This document shows positions 22,814 to 34,195 of a DNA stretch of 64,000 nt, one piece after another (positions within the stretch are counted from its first letter, which is position 1; every line of letters begins with the position of its first letter). The stretch spans positions 224,512 to 288,511 of the forward strand of contig VXCM01001497.1 of NCBI GenBank assembly GCA_014773175.1. The letters are read 5' to 3'. The notes under the pieces were generated by a model that was not told the DNA's origin, did no database searches, and saw only the letters and a program-made list of their open reading frames with translations. The position numbers and the translations under genes are program-made. This DNA is from Lucifuga dentata. Lineage: Eukaryota > Chordata > Actinopteri > Ophidiiformes > Bythitidae.

Positions 22814-24647
22814 AACTCAGTATCCTCTCCTAAGAATGGGAGAATGTTTGAGCAATAAAGTCATGTGGGCAGAGAAGAAGTTATTTTCTTTTTTCAAGTA
22901 ACTTGTAATGTTTTAAATATTTAACTCTGTATATGTGTATGTGTGTGAGCGCCAGACAGGGAGAGTTACATAGCTGTGCTGAATTATTACGATGTCTGTT
23001 AAACCACGCCATGTGGGGAAAAAACGCTGAGCTTGCTGTGTTTCGTTTTGGTTTCACTGGTTCAAATCAAAGCGCAGATCTGTGTTTCTCCCCCTGCATG
23101 TGTTTATAGAGAGCGCTGTAATGAGGCTCCACGTTGGCTTCAGCTTTGTCCAAGGAAAAGTAGCTGACAAACAAATTGGAGAAACGAACCAACTAACGTT
23201 TTTTTGCCCTTAAGCAAAGTGCTAAGCCATAAAAGCACCCTAAAATATGTTCGAAAGGGTTTTTTTAAGTCACACACCATGACATCTGCTTTGCATGTGT
23301 GAGCTGTGGTAAACTATCTCTCTCCCTCTCTCTCTCTCTCAACACACACACACATACACACCTTTAAAGAAGACAAATTTGCCATCGTGGCGTTCGTAGG
23401 CTGCATCGATGTCACTGGGCAAACCAATCCAGAAGACAGATATCAGCATTGGGTAGTTATCCAGGACTCTGTTTCTCCGCACCCGCCAAAACCAGCGACC
23501 CTGCATAAAAAAAAAAAAAAAAAANAAAAAAAAAAAAAAAAAAATCTCTTACACTGTGTAAGGCAATGATATGAAATGGACAAAAGTAGCAAATCGCCAC
23601 ATTTGAGAAACAAATGATTGAGATTTTTATTTAAAGGCTTCCTTAAAATAATTGATTATCCAGATGAGTGATTGATTAATAACCTCAAAGCCTAATATGG
23701 AAAGATGTCTATTTATTCATTTTCAACAATATCTCATTCCAACTCAACACACTTCTGCCAGTGATTCTGAAGGGACTTTATCCCACTTTCCTTTTCTTGA
23801 CTGTGGGAAAAAAAAAAGATATAATGTCATAATCTGAGGCAAAATGGGTTTCAAACATTAAGAGGTGAAAGTCTAAGGCTGGTTCAGGGTGAGTGCTGAA
23901 TTAGTTTAAAATCACAATCATGGACAGCAGCCACAAAGTCCATAATCAAGCACACTGGTCTAGTTTATCCATCTTGTACAACCCACAGAGCCTTGGATAT
24001 CTCTGTAGATGCTGTTTCATCAGCAGCATGTGGAAAATTAAAGGTTTGTGTTCCAAAGATCTCAGAGTGAATTTACACACTTGTGTGTACCGACATGGAC
24101 TGATGAAGTTTGATAATTATGTGAGCCATGAATAATTCACTATTTCTCACCTTGAAAACAAACATCTCTCCTCTCAGCATGGTCACCGTGTCAAAGTCCC
24201 CATCACAGATGTTGGGGACCTGGTTGTCTGGCTGCTTGGGAGGCCGAGGAGGAGGAGGAGCAGGAGTGCGAGGAGGAAGCGGAGAAGGGGGGGCATCTTT
24301 TTTTATGGATGGGGTGGACAGTTCTGGCNTGGGGAATCTGGGATGGCTTCGGTTGGGTTTGGGGGTTCAGATGGGGGATCTGTGGTAGAAGAGAAGGGGG
24401 GCTCCTGTTCAGGAGGAGATGGAGATGTGGGAGATTCACTGTTGGCTTCATCTTCAGGGGCAGAAGTGTGAGGAGCATCAGTGATGAGAGGAGGGCCTGG
24501 AGAAGGAAGAAAAAGAGAACATGACTTCTAAAGAATAAGAGAAAAAAGATGTTCTTTTGTTTTTGGTCCTCTCGCTTCTATCTTACTGAAACAAGCTTAG
24601 GTGTGCAGAATTAACTCAACTCTCCTCCTTTCTTTTTTCCTTTCCTC

Positions 24648-24697
<50 letters not shown>

Positions 24698-27353
24698 CAC
24701 AAAGAAAACGTAATTTTCCATTTGGTGCAGCAGCTACACTCTCTCTTGATCGACTGCGAATATGACTATACTGATCACTGGAAAAAAACTGCCTGCTGGT
24801 TGCTAAGAGAGGAAAACACACACATCACTCACACAGACACACACACGCACATAGCTTGTTAATGTAATATGTATGGACAGCTGAAGACTTATAAAGTTAC
24901 TCAGATCCAAAAATATTGCAAACAAAATGGTTGACCCCTATCAACTCCATACACACACACACACACACACACACACAGTCAGTCAGTGAGTATCAGCGTG
25001 TACAGAAATTCAGTATCTGCATCATATACTTGAGAAGTCCGTGTTGCCGCTTGGTAATCAAGCCTATCATTCGTTTCCAAGGTTTTGTTTTTTTTATTTT
25101 TTTCTGATGAGCCCTTACAGAGTTTTAAAATCGGTATTAGGGGTCGGATTACTCTGTCAAATCCTGCATTAAAAACTCATCCAGCTGATCTAAGGCTATT
25201 TTCATCCCAAGAAAAAAAAAAAAGCTAGCAGCCAGAGGGGATTTACCTCAACACAATGCAGGGGGGTGTCATTTTCAAAATAAAAGCCTGTTGTGCAGCG
25301 GCAGTTATGTTGATTTTATAAATCACTGGTTCTCAAACTGCATGAACAAAGTACCACCTTGGAGAACAATAGAGATTTCAATTTGTCATTTGGCACTTCA
25401 AGTACTGCCAATGGCACATGAACTACAGTTTGAGAACCACTGTTATAAAGTGTTTTCCTCAAAAAAAAAGAAAAAAAGGAATACAGACTTAAGAATTACA
25501 GAACAAAATTTATGAAATCTTTAGCAAATTTCCATATGAGTACATATATAAAGTATCCTGCAACAATAAAACTCTGTAAAGCGAAAATGCTTAAAAATAA
25601 TGAAATGTTGTTAACTTAAAAAAATTACTATAAAAAGTTAAACAAAATCAAATCAATAAGGATAATTATCTAACATAAAACTATATAAAAATGTATCATG
25701 CTTAAGATTTTTACAAAGTGCTGTAAAAATATTATTTACTATCCTTATAAATGTCAGTTTTTATTTTTTGGGCATCTATAGTATTTCAATTTATTATTTT
25801 TCTAAGTGCTGAATATCATAACTAAAGTAAAAAATTTAATAATGAAGCTCCAAATGCTCAAAATTATGCCTGATCCTTCCTGAGTGACAGGAAAGTATAA
25901 AACATAAAAACTACAAAGGAAGCCTAATGTTTATATTGTATTTGGTCTTCTCTTTCAATCCTTTGTGCTCATGAAGAAAGAGCTTTCCTCTAACACAGAC
26001 ACATGAATGATCTGTTTCATAAAGGAACATACTGTATAATTTTGGTCAAAACATTTCCCTTACAGTATTTACAGCAAAAAACCTACCAGATTTTCACAAA
26101 ATCTCCTGCCAAAACCCAGTTTACTCTAAAGCAGACCTTCAGCGCTGGAATACCAGCAGCCTTTGCATGGTAGATGGGTGTGAATGATTTTGGGTGCGTT
26201 AGAGTAAACCTAAACCATAGATTGCATTCCCAAACTGAATCAGACTTTTTGTTCTGTTATGTGATAAATAATAAGAGGAGAAAAATGTCTAAAAGAATGA
26301 AAAATGTGGACCTTTATTAGAAAAAAGACTTATTGTATATACTTGAGTATAAGCCGATCTCGTGTATAAGCCGATCCCACCCCCTGATTTTAACCTACAA
26401 ATTTAGATTTTTAAAGAAAAACATATAGAAGCCAACCCCCTGATGTTGTTCCATCAATTTATTTGTTTAGCAAATTATCTGTTTTTCTGGGTATTGTCAT
26501 AGTATTCCTGTGATTTTCTGAAAATAATCCATGTACTGGTAAACATGATATTTATTTCAGCAGCTGAGTACCATAACTGTCATTAGCTGAGTCCGTGTAG
26601 TTTCATTCTGTGTTGTATTTTATCTCAAGCTTCTTGCTAATAAAGCACAAAACATGTTGAACAAGACCACCAAATAACAGTACCGTACTGGTATATGAAA
26701 CTGCACTTTTATAAGGTCATCTCTGACTGGCCCATTCTTTTGTCTTTGACCAATCACAACAGGCTTACTGGCTGCTGCAAAATGTGCTGGATAAGATGTT
26801 TTGTCAGGAAATATCTCATTCTAAGGTATNCTGGCTGCTGCAAAATGTGCTGGATAAGATGTTTTGTCAGGAAATATCTCATTCTAAGGTATGATTGAAA
26901 CTACAGTATTTTCCATGGGTAGTGGTAATGGGTAGTATTTCCACCTCTGGAAATTTCATTCTCTGGGATCAAATTTGAATTTCTCGTGTATAAGCCGATC
27001 CCCCAATTTACTTTGTGAAATTTGGTAATAAAAAACTCGGCTTATAGTCAAGTATATATGGTAATTTCAAAAAGCAAAAAAGAATTTAAAAAACATCTTT
27101 TGAAGGCAAGGAAACACACACACACACACAACCTTTGAACTCTGATTTGAAGTTACACTCTGTGAGGTTTAATTTGAGCTTTAATTAACATACTTAGACG
27201 CATCTTTCCTGTGTTGAAGGAAGATAATAAAGCCTTGCAGGGAATAACTGTTGACATGCAGCAACCAACCAATGTCTGTGACTGTCTTCTGACTGCTTTG
27301 AGCCATAATTACATAATTACCTGAATATAAACACACAAGCATAAACATACACT

Positions 27354-27401
<48 letters not shown>

Positions 27402-30400
27402 GATGGCATCTGTGTTATTGCATTATCTCACAATGCCATCTATTCACTCAAGTAAAGGATGAGGATATGACAACGGCACACATTATATTCACTGGTGCTG
27501 TGCTCCATATGCCTGTGTGTGTGTGTGTGTGTGTCAGGCATATTTCCAAGTGCTTCCTTAAAAGCCTTCTTGTCTTCCTCTGAGACAGTTGTATGAGTAT
27601 GCATGACATTTAAGCTGACATTCTGAACTTTAACCTTAGTGAATCTTACAGCTGAAACAGTCTGAGTATGAAGAAAATATCCAAAAAATTCATGCTTTTC
27701 TTTTCACCCTGCACAGAGTCTTCAGGCAGGGTGAAACAGGGCTGCACAATATATCAGATTTTTACTAAAATCGCAGTAACAAACTGGATAAACGAATCAC
27801 AAGGTGCTGTGATACAGTTATGTAATTAATTAGAACACTGGCGTAAGCATGAGACGGCAGAGGTCTTCTCCCCCTGCAGACCTTGTAAATGATGGAGCAG
27901 GAGGAGAGGCAGTAACTAGCAGCAGCATGACGCTATCTTAAAAGTCTGGGAATGCTATAGCTGAGAAACTGAAGAGTTGGTGGCTACACAGAGAAGCACG
28001 TCATTTGGCTTCAAATGAGACAACCAATTTTTAAACCACAGTATTGTGCTAGAAGCCCTAAAGATGATGTTTCCTTTAAAGGACTCAAAGGTCCTTAACC
28101 TTAAATTCTACTGCCAGTAGCTTTAACTATTGCAGTAAATATATAAATTAAATCTACTCCTACTGAAGAATGCATCCCTCACCGTAGATGTACTGTATTC
28201 CTCTGACATCGTCCTCATGCAGTGTGAAGTTGTGTGTGTGAATCCACTGGTAGAATGGAGCCATTATGGTGCTTGGATTATCTGAGTGTTCCAGGCCCAA
28301 AGCGTGACCAAGCTCATGGACAGCAACCAAGAACAGATCGATACCTGCAAGACACAGATAAGTTTCCAATTTTAAAATTTGTCAGATACGCTATTAATTA
28401 CAGAGCATGTAAAGGTGAATAACTGCAATGTCACAGAACTCAGAACTACAACTCAAGGTTTTCATGTTTCAGCGGAAGAAGTTCAACTACCAGCTTCATT
28501 CATCTACTTCTTGAATTACACAATGTTTGTAAGGCTATCTGCAGGTTGCAGAAAAATAATTATAGCTGCTTTGTCACTAAATTCACATAGAACATTCAAA
28601 ACAATCACACAAACCTTCAAGAGCTTTTCATTCATTCTAACTATTCCAACTATTCAACTAAATGGTTTCACTGGAAATTACTGTATAATGGCTCTTTGTT
28701 ACAGCTGCAGAACCACTGCCTGCAAGTTGAGACATCAGTGGAGTTAGCTTAGCATTACAGCAACCTATTCTGGAAATAACTGCAGGAAATACAGAGTAAT
28801 GAAATGATACAAAACAAACCAAAAAAGAGAATTACCTTTGCAATGGCTTTACATATGATCAGGTCGTTTGCTGACAAAGTCGCTTTTAAAAGGTTTGTTA
28901 ACCAGGCAAACAAAAGGATTTGCAATATCTAATAGGATGAAGCCTTTCAGTTGACAAACAGAGCAACTGATCATCCGTTCAGCAGGATGTTACGGTTCAC
29001 ATAAAAGAAAAAACATCCAACTGACCTGCAGGGTTTTGGTTATCCAGTGTCCAAGGCTCATCTGCATCAAAGTGTGTATCCCCTCCTATTCCTGGTCCAG
29101 GGTAGTAGGCGTGAGCCAGCGATCCGCCCTCACCATCAAACAATGACATATCACCATGGAAACCAGAGGCAAACAACAGCAGGATGTCAGCAAGCTCCCC
29201 CTGACTGCTGTTGTTGTTGTTGTCAGCCGGTATCTCCTGAAAATTGAGCGGTGTGGCCCGCCGCCACACGTCAAACGCCTTTCGGATGGTATCGTATGTC
29301 CGCTCCTCACCCAGTGTAGAGGGGATGTGCTGGTTCATTATGCTGAAAGACAGAATATTACAGCGTGTACATTAAATTGACAAAGTTCCTCCGCTTCTTG
29401 CCTTTTTTTTTTTTTTTTTTTNTTTTTTTTTTTTTTTTTTGCATTGCTGTTTAAAGCTGCAAACCTGTAGGTGATGTGATCCCTGTCCCACTGCTGTCCG
29501 GTGAGAGTGTAACGTTTCTTCCTCGCCACTTCCATCCGTGCTGGTCTTACGTCAGGAAGACCACAACGAGGCCGACGCATGGCCCTACACACACACACAC
29601 ACACACATACACACAAAAAAAAAAAAACNAAAAAAAAAAAAACACTTTAGCTGCATATTTCCCCCTTCTATGGTGGACATTCATCTTCTGCATAAAATGG
29701 CCCAGGGCCAGTAAAGGGCTTCAAACCCATGACCTTCTTGCTGTGAAGTCACAATGTGACACACTGTACCTTTTCCATCTGTGTTATAGCGCCATATGCT
29801 GTAATTGCTGCATGTGTAATAAGACCTTTGCTTACAATACACTCATGTCTTGAGGTGTTTAGTCTGCTAATAGTCTGTGGAGTTTGTACATCATGGCCTG
29901 GTTTTAATGTGTGTTTTAATTCTGGTTGACCCTGCCAATGAAACCACGACATACATACAACCTTCTACATACAGAATGACTCTTGCTGAAAAATGCCAGT
30001 CATAAAATACATTAAATAAGTTGTTCTTGTGGAAATATGAAGGATTATAACTTTCGGAAAGCTGACTGTATTATGGAAAGACCCTGTAACGTTTCTATAC
30101 AAATAGCATGTAAAAACAAAGGCCTTATATCAATGAATCAACATTAGGATATGACACAATAGCCTGACTAGTCTGAAGCAAAACTTAACTCCAGATTGGG
30201 GGTTGAGTGGTAGGCCAACTACCTGGCTTCTTAAAACATTACAGTTACAGAAACATCCAGAGATGAGGCAACCAATTCACTGTGTGATCAAGGGGAAATC
30301 CAGCCCATTGAAAACAATGGTGGAAAGCTGTGGATGCCCTCCACTTCTCTGAAAGGTTACAGGAATAAGGAAGGAAGACAATGCGTGTCACCATAGCAAG

Positions 30401-32889
30401 GCCCTAGTTCATCTGAGGGAGCGGCCATGATAATGTGAGCACATTATTCTGCCAATATTACCACTGCAGTGTGCAACAGGAAAGAGACAGTGCTCTGAAG
30501 CGATTTACTTTAGGATGCCCACAATGGAAAGTCAAATCCTGTGAGTTGTTCAGGTTTGGTTTGTTAATGTCGCAAAAGCTGCTCAACAGATGCCGAGTGA
30601 GTCAGCAAAGACGTGGCATCTATAAACTACAATGGAAATTAGGAATGTTGGATTCAGGTTGTGGGCACACAAATTGTTCGACACAGTTGCACGTCTTTGC
30701 CCCCCCAAAAAAAATCCTTAAAGGACCACACCAGCCATTTTGCATGTTTGAACCTAATATATTCAATTTTCATACATGGTACATTACTGACAACCATTTC
30801 CCAAAGGATAAAACCGTATTTCAGCTTTCCTGATATTTTGCAAAATCTCTTAATCTTTCAAAATCAAATATCCAAGCGACACACCAACCTTAAAAATTGA
30901 TGTTTCGCCTGCTAATAGTTATGCAGCCTTATGAAGTCATGGTTGTTAAAATTTTTCGATAAACGCTGGTCTTCTTTTGGGACTATATTCCCTGGTGGAG
31001 ACATACATTCACTCAGTGCTTTTTATTGCACTTAAACGCTAAAATTACATAACTTCTAAAAGAAAAAAAACTGAATATACTCTTGTTCTCAAGAATGGAT
31101 TACCTATCCCAAGAACATTTCAAGTATCAACAAGTTGATTTTAATAGAATACCAGAATGAACTGAAACCAGGCAGTCTGGAAGGTAGGAAAACAAATTTA
31201 ATTCACCATTCCAGTAGCATACTTTGGAAAATGATTGTCAGTAACATTATGTGTATGAAAATTGAATATATTAGGCTCAAACATGCAAAATGACCAGTAT
31301 GGTCCTTTAAGAACAAAAGCACTGCAACTGATATCAATATAGAGCTTACGCATAGGTAGCTGGGTTCATCTCACCGGTCACCTCCAGGTGATAGAAACGC
31401 TGCATGTCACTGATGGCTTTGGACAGAATCTGAGCTGACTGCATGGTGGACATCTGCCTGCTCTCCTGGGACAGGTAGCCATAATTACGAAGCCATGACT
31501 GTGGGAAGACAAGGAGGGAGAAAGCTGTTTTTGTGTGTGCGCGCTAGGGTGAGTTGCATAACTGTATCAGCAGTATCTCGACATATGCACCGTGTGTGTG
31601 CCTGTTTTTGTAATGCATGGTGTTATGTATACATGTGTTCTGCGTGTCAGCCACATCTGTTATGGGGGAGGTGCTGTTATGATAATGCTGGAATGGCGAA
31701 TAACTGGAGCGAGTATCTAAGGAGTTAAAAGAAAAAGTAGAGATAGAAACCAGATGGCTTCTATTAACATTACAGCATCCTGCTCTCAACTGTGCCTTCT
31801 CCTCACTGACAGGAGGAGAGGAGAGGAGAGGAGAGGAGACAGGAAACCTATGAAGTTCTTAACAATTAAATTACATGACAGTCCTGTTATATAGAACAGA
31901 AACACATAAATCCACATGTTCAAATCACAGATTAAAACACACCTTTTCAGACTAGCCTACACTCTTAAATCAACTTTTTTGTATACTTTTAATATCCTGT
32001 ACTAGTTAAATTGTTTTAAATGTGTGTGATTTTATAGTGCTATAAGGTGTCCTTCACTGTCATGAAAGGCACCAACAAATAATAATAATAATTATTATTA
32101 TTATTTATGTACTATATGTGAATTTTATGCTTGATGATCTAGTGGAACATCCGGAATTTTCCCTCTTTGTTTGGTTGCCAACAGCAAAGCTCAGAACACC
32201 GAACTTGTGGAGCCACGTAGCAAAGCAAATGGTACCATGGCTCCCAGGGAAAAACCTGTCAAATGTTCAGGTCTGCCCTTTAAAAAAAACTCAGCAGAGA
32301 ACTCTGAAACATCACTAGAGGCTCTCGCACACAGCTGAATCCTGGGAATCTTACTTTAATGCATGAACAGTGTGTAGAGAGGCCAGGGGCCACACACACA
32401 CACACAAGACATACACACACATATAAAGAAAATCCTAACAGATCATTTTTGCATAGCATGGCAGGCCTCAGCCTGTCTACTGGCAGAGCAGACATTTACA
32501 GAAGCCCTGAAGGACAGCAATGAGGGAATAGATTGGATGGATGGACGGACAGACAGACAGACAGACCTCTTTCCATATGTATGTCACGTGTTGTGGTTAT
32601 ATGTTGGAAAAAGGTCAAGAGGTCAATGGTTTATGGTGTTTTGGTCAAACATGTATGAAGATTGGATGTGACTAAACTGCTTTTGAAATAGAATTTGTAA
32701 TTAATTTCAAACTTTTCAAGTCAGACAAAGATGTATAGTACCACACAGATGTTGCAGTAATATTCTGATAAATACCTCAGCACTGAAGCCTTCCTCCTCT
32801 GGGACAGACAGCGCCGAGCTGAACAGGATCAGGGAGAATAAGGACGCTGCTGTTCCAATGATTTGTGGACGTTGAGATGCCATCTTCAT
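19865..32889 (-). CDS. mmp15: Membrane-type matrix metalloproteinase 15 (MT2-MMP)
   Basis: Type I membrane zinc endopeptidase that cleaves extracellular matrix at the cell surface. Ten exons, all phase-compatible: 32889-32776, 31498-31350, 29584-29465, 29342-29026, 28344-28183, 24496-24151, 23500-23362, 21959-21809, 21646-21531, 20352-19865. Order of parts: signal peptide (from [14 protein letters not shown] at 32883 is an alternative start), peptidoglycan-binding-like prodomain, cysteine switch PRCGLPD, furin site RKKR before YTLTGQQW, catalytic domain with [11 protein letters not shown] and the Met-turn, the MT-MMP insert around [12 protein letters not shown], a long Pro/Ser/Glu hinge, four hemopexin blades, an acidic stalk, one transmembrane helix ([20 protein letters not shown]) and a tail ending RSLQDWV. 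Length is about 700 residues against 669 in human. The tail and the position beside cngb1 favour MMP15 over MMP14, 16 or 24. The hinge exon contains an N at 24329 that breaks phase. Confidence 0.93.
22570..22653. repeat. (TC)n microsatellite ending in a 24-base gap
   Basis: Perfect CT tract running into N at 22630-22653, then a C-run. Located in an mmp15 intron. Confidence 0.85.
24151..24496 (-). CDS. mmp15: mmp15 hinge exon with a one-base N gap
   Basis: The exon starts [16 protein letters not shown], runs through Ser/Pro/Glu-rich hinge, and ends [19 protein letters not shown], the start of the hemopexin domain. Frames on the two sides of the N at 24329 differ, and the exon length is two bases off a whole number of codons after entry. 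The N therefore stands for an unknown number of bases. At over 70 Pro-rich residues, this hinge is longer than in MMP14. Confidence 0.85.
24658..24694. repeat. (CT)n microsatellite
   Basis: CT tract just upstream of the mmp15 hinge exon, in the intron. Confidence 0.85.
25324..25442. mobile_element. 119-bp hAT MITE with 8-bp target duplication
   Basis: Inverted ends CACTGGTTCTCAAACTG and CAGTTTGAGAACCACTG are flanked by TTATAAAT (25316-25323) and TTATAAAG (25443-25450), a 7/8 match. Eight-base duplications are the hAT signature. The element is too short to code and lies in the large mmp15 intron. Confidence 0.75.
26332..27063. mobile_element. About 730-bp inverted-terminal-repeat element
   Basis: The left end reads ATATACTTGAGTATAAGCCGA; the right end, read in reverse, is ATATACTTGACTATAAGCCGA. 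A subterminal GTGTATAAGCCGATCCC occurs near both ends (26362 and 26988) in direct orientation. The inside is non-coding and contains the N-flanked duplication at 26769-26891. Probably a non-autonomous DNA transposon; superfamily not determined. Confidence 0.6.
26769..26891. other. Assembly overlap: 61-bp perfect duplication around a single N
   Basis: Sequence 26769-26829 is repeated at 26831-26891 with N at 26830 between. Same signature as at 10983 and 55543: unmerged overlapping contig ends. Confidence 0.8.
27357..27399. repeat. (CA)n microsatellite
   Basis: Perfect CA tract in the mmp15 intron. Confidence 0.9.
28183..28344 (-). CDS. mmp15: mmp15 catalytic zinc-binding exon
   Basis: The exon is 162 bp, the conserved length of this MMP exon. 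It encodes [20 protein letters not shown] with three zinc-ligand histidines and the catalytic Glu, then [10 protein letters not shown] with the Met-turn, ending RGIQYIYG before the hinge. All catalytic residues are intact. Confidence 0.95.
30718..31310. mobile_element. TTAA-flanked inverted-repeat element, copy 1 (593 bp)
   Basis: The element is bounded by TTAAAGGACCAC and GGTCCTTTAA. The two ends are inverted repeats of about 90 bp sharing CATTTTGCATGTTTGA, CCTAATATATTCAATTTTCA and ACTGACAA. No coding frame. TTAA at both borders is the target site used by piggyBac-type transposases. It lies in the mmp15 intron between the exons at 29584 and 31350, only 40 bp from the latter. Confidence 0.75.
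31811..31839. repeat. (GGAGA)n pentanucleotide repeat
   Basis: Five to six GGAGA units in mmp15 intron 1. Confidence 0.8.
31925..32105 (+). repeat. L2-type LINE 3' end
   Basis: The segment ends with GCTATAAGGTGTCCTT, TGAAAGGCACC and an (AAT/ATT)n tail, the standard terminus of fish L2 elements. Upstream sequence is degraded. Located in mmp15 intron 1. Confidence 0.6.
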
Positions 32890-33438
32890 CCTGCTGCCTG
32901 ATAGGAGCTCTGTGATGAGTGATGAAGATGAGCAGAAACCAGGCACCCTCCTCTGACAGAGATACAGAACAAAGAGTTGCGTCTCTTCTCCACCTCTTAC
33001 AGTGACTGACAAGTTTCCAAATAAGTTAACTGTTCATCCATTTTTGGAGTTTGACGCAGTGGTTATGATCAGAATTCTAGCTCCAAAGATTGCTGCTGAG
33101 CAAATAAAAGTCCATATGCAAACAAAAGCCGATCCTGATTAATTCCAGGTTGTGTGCAGGCTGATTTGTTGCCTCATGGCTCATCCAAGCATCCACACAG
33201 CACTTTTTTGACGCACGGAGCGCTCAAACTCTAAAAGGCGGCCATGTGAAGAAGTCCATGCCCCTTTCCGACGTCCACAATGGCTGTTGAGCATGAGAGG
33301 GAGGAAGCAAATCCTGCACCAAGTCTCCTTCCACTTCGTGCAAACATAAATGCCGAGGCCAGTAATGAAGAGATGAAGTGTCGCTGAATTTTTTCAGCAG
33401 TTAAAGTGCTGCAAAATATATTTCACCACACAAAAAGG

Positions 33439-33478
<40 letters not shown>

Positions 33479-34178
33479 AAACCCTGGTTGCAGATCAAAT
33501 TTCATCTGCACCGTTTTGCATCAATGGTCCTCCAAGGTTATGATTTCAGAACAGGAAAAGTGTTATAAAACCATATTAGACCACCGCCAAACTGTGATCT
33601 GATAAAAGATTTCTGATGATTTCCAGCAGACAGTGACCTCCCTCCTCTTAACAAACCAAACCCACATCAGAGGGCCAGAGGAGGGGAATGGTCATGTTGC
33701 CCTCTGCTGATTTTAATGAAAAACTACAAGCTACAATATCTCCAGCTGACCCACGTGACCAGACAAAATCAGAGGAAACACTCGTGTTGATCAGAAGTAC
33801 TAAACAGAGCAACATTAAGTTTGAATTTGTGATCTTTAAGTGCACATTTAGCTGCTTTAAACTTTACCAGGGTCACTCTGCTGCCATTTTGCATTCTTTA
33901 ATATAAAGCAATTCACCTTCCAAAAAAAAAAAAAAAAAAAAAAAAGGCAGACAACACAACTTGTACAAATGATCAAGGTTGGTGCAAAATAAAGCACTGC
34001 AGTCATTTCATACCAGACACAAACCTCTATCTTTCCTGCATTAGAGGCCACTCAGTTGGGACAGAATAAATGAGCATTTGTGATTATTATTTTTTTTTAT
34101 CTGTATTCAATTTAAAAAAAAACCCACACACTTTGAAACAAGTCTCAGAACAGAGCACAGACACAGATGTTTTAAGGT
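32890..34178. other. Intergenic: mmp15 upstream region to the 3' end of the ZP gene
   Basis: About 1.3 kb between two same-strand genes. It should contain the mmp15 5' UTR and promoter. I see long A-runs at 33439-33475 and 33921-33945 but no coding exon and no clear TATA box. Confidence 0.5.
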
Positions 34179-34184
34179 TTTATT
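34179..34184 (-). terminator. Candidate poly(A) signal of the ZP-domain gene
   Basis: AATAAA on the minus strand only 12 nt beyond the stop codon, which would give a very short 3' UTR. Confidence 0.4.
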
Positions 34185-34195
34185 AAAGAACTGTG

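Noticed and set aside
30435..30900. Plus-strand frame ending [20 protein letters not shown]
   Set aside because: The same peptide appears at 55487-55638 because both are translations of the inverted end of the TTAA element.
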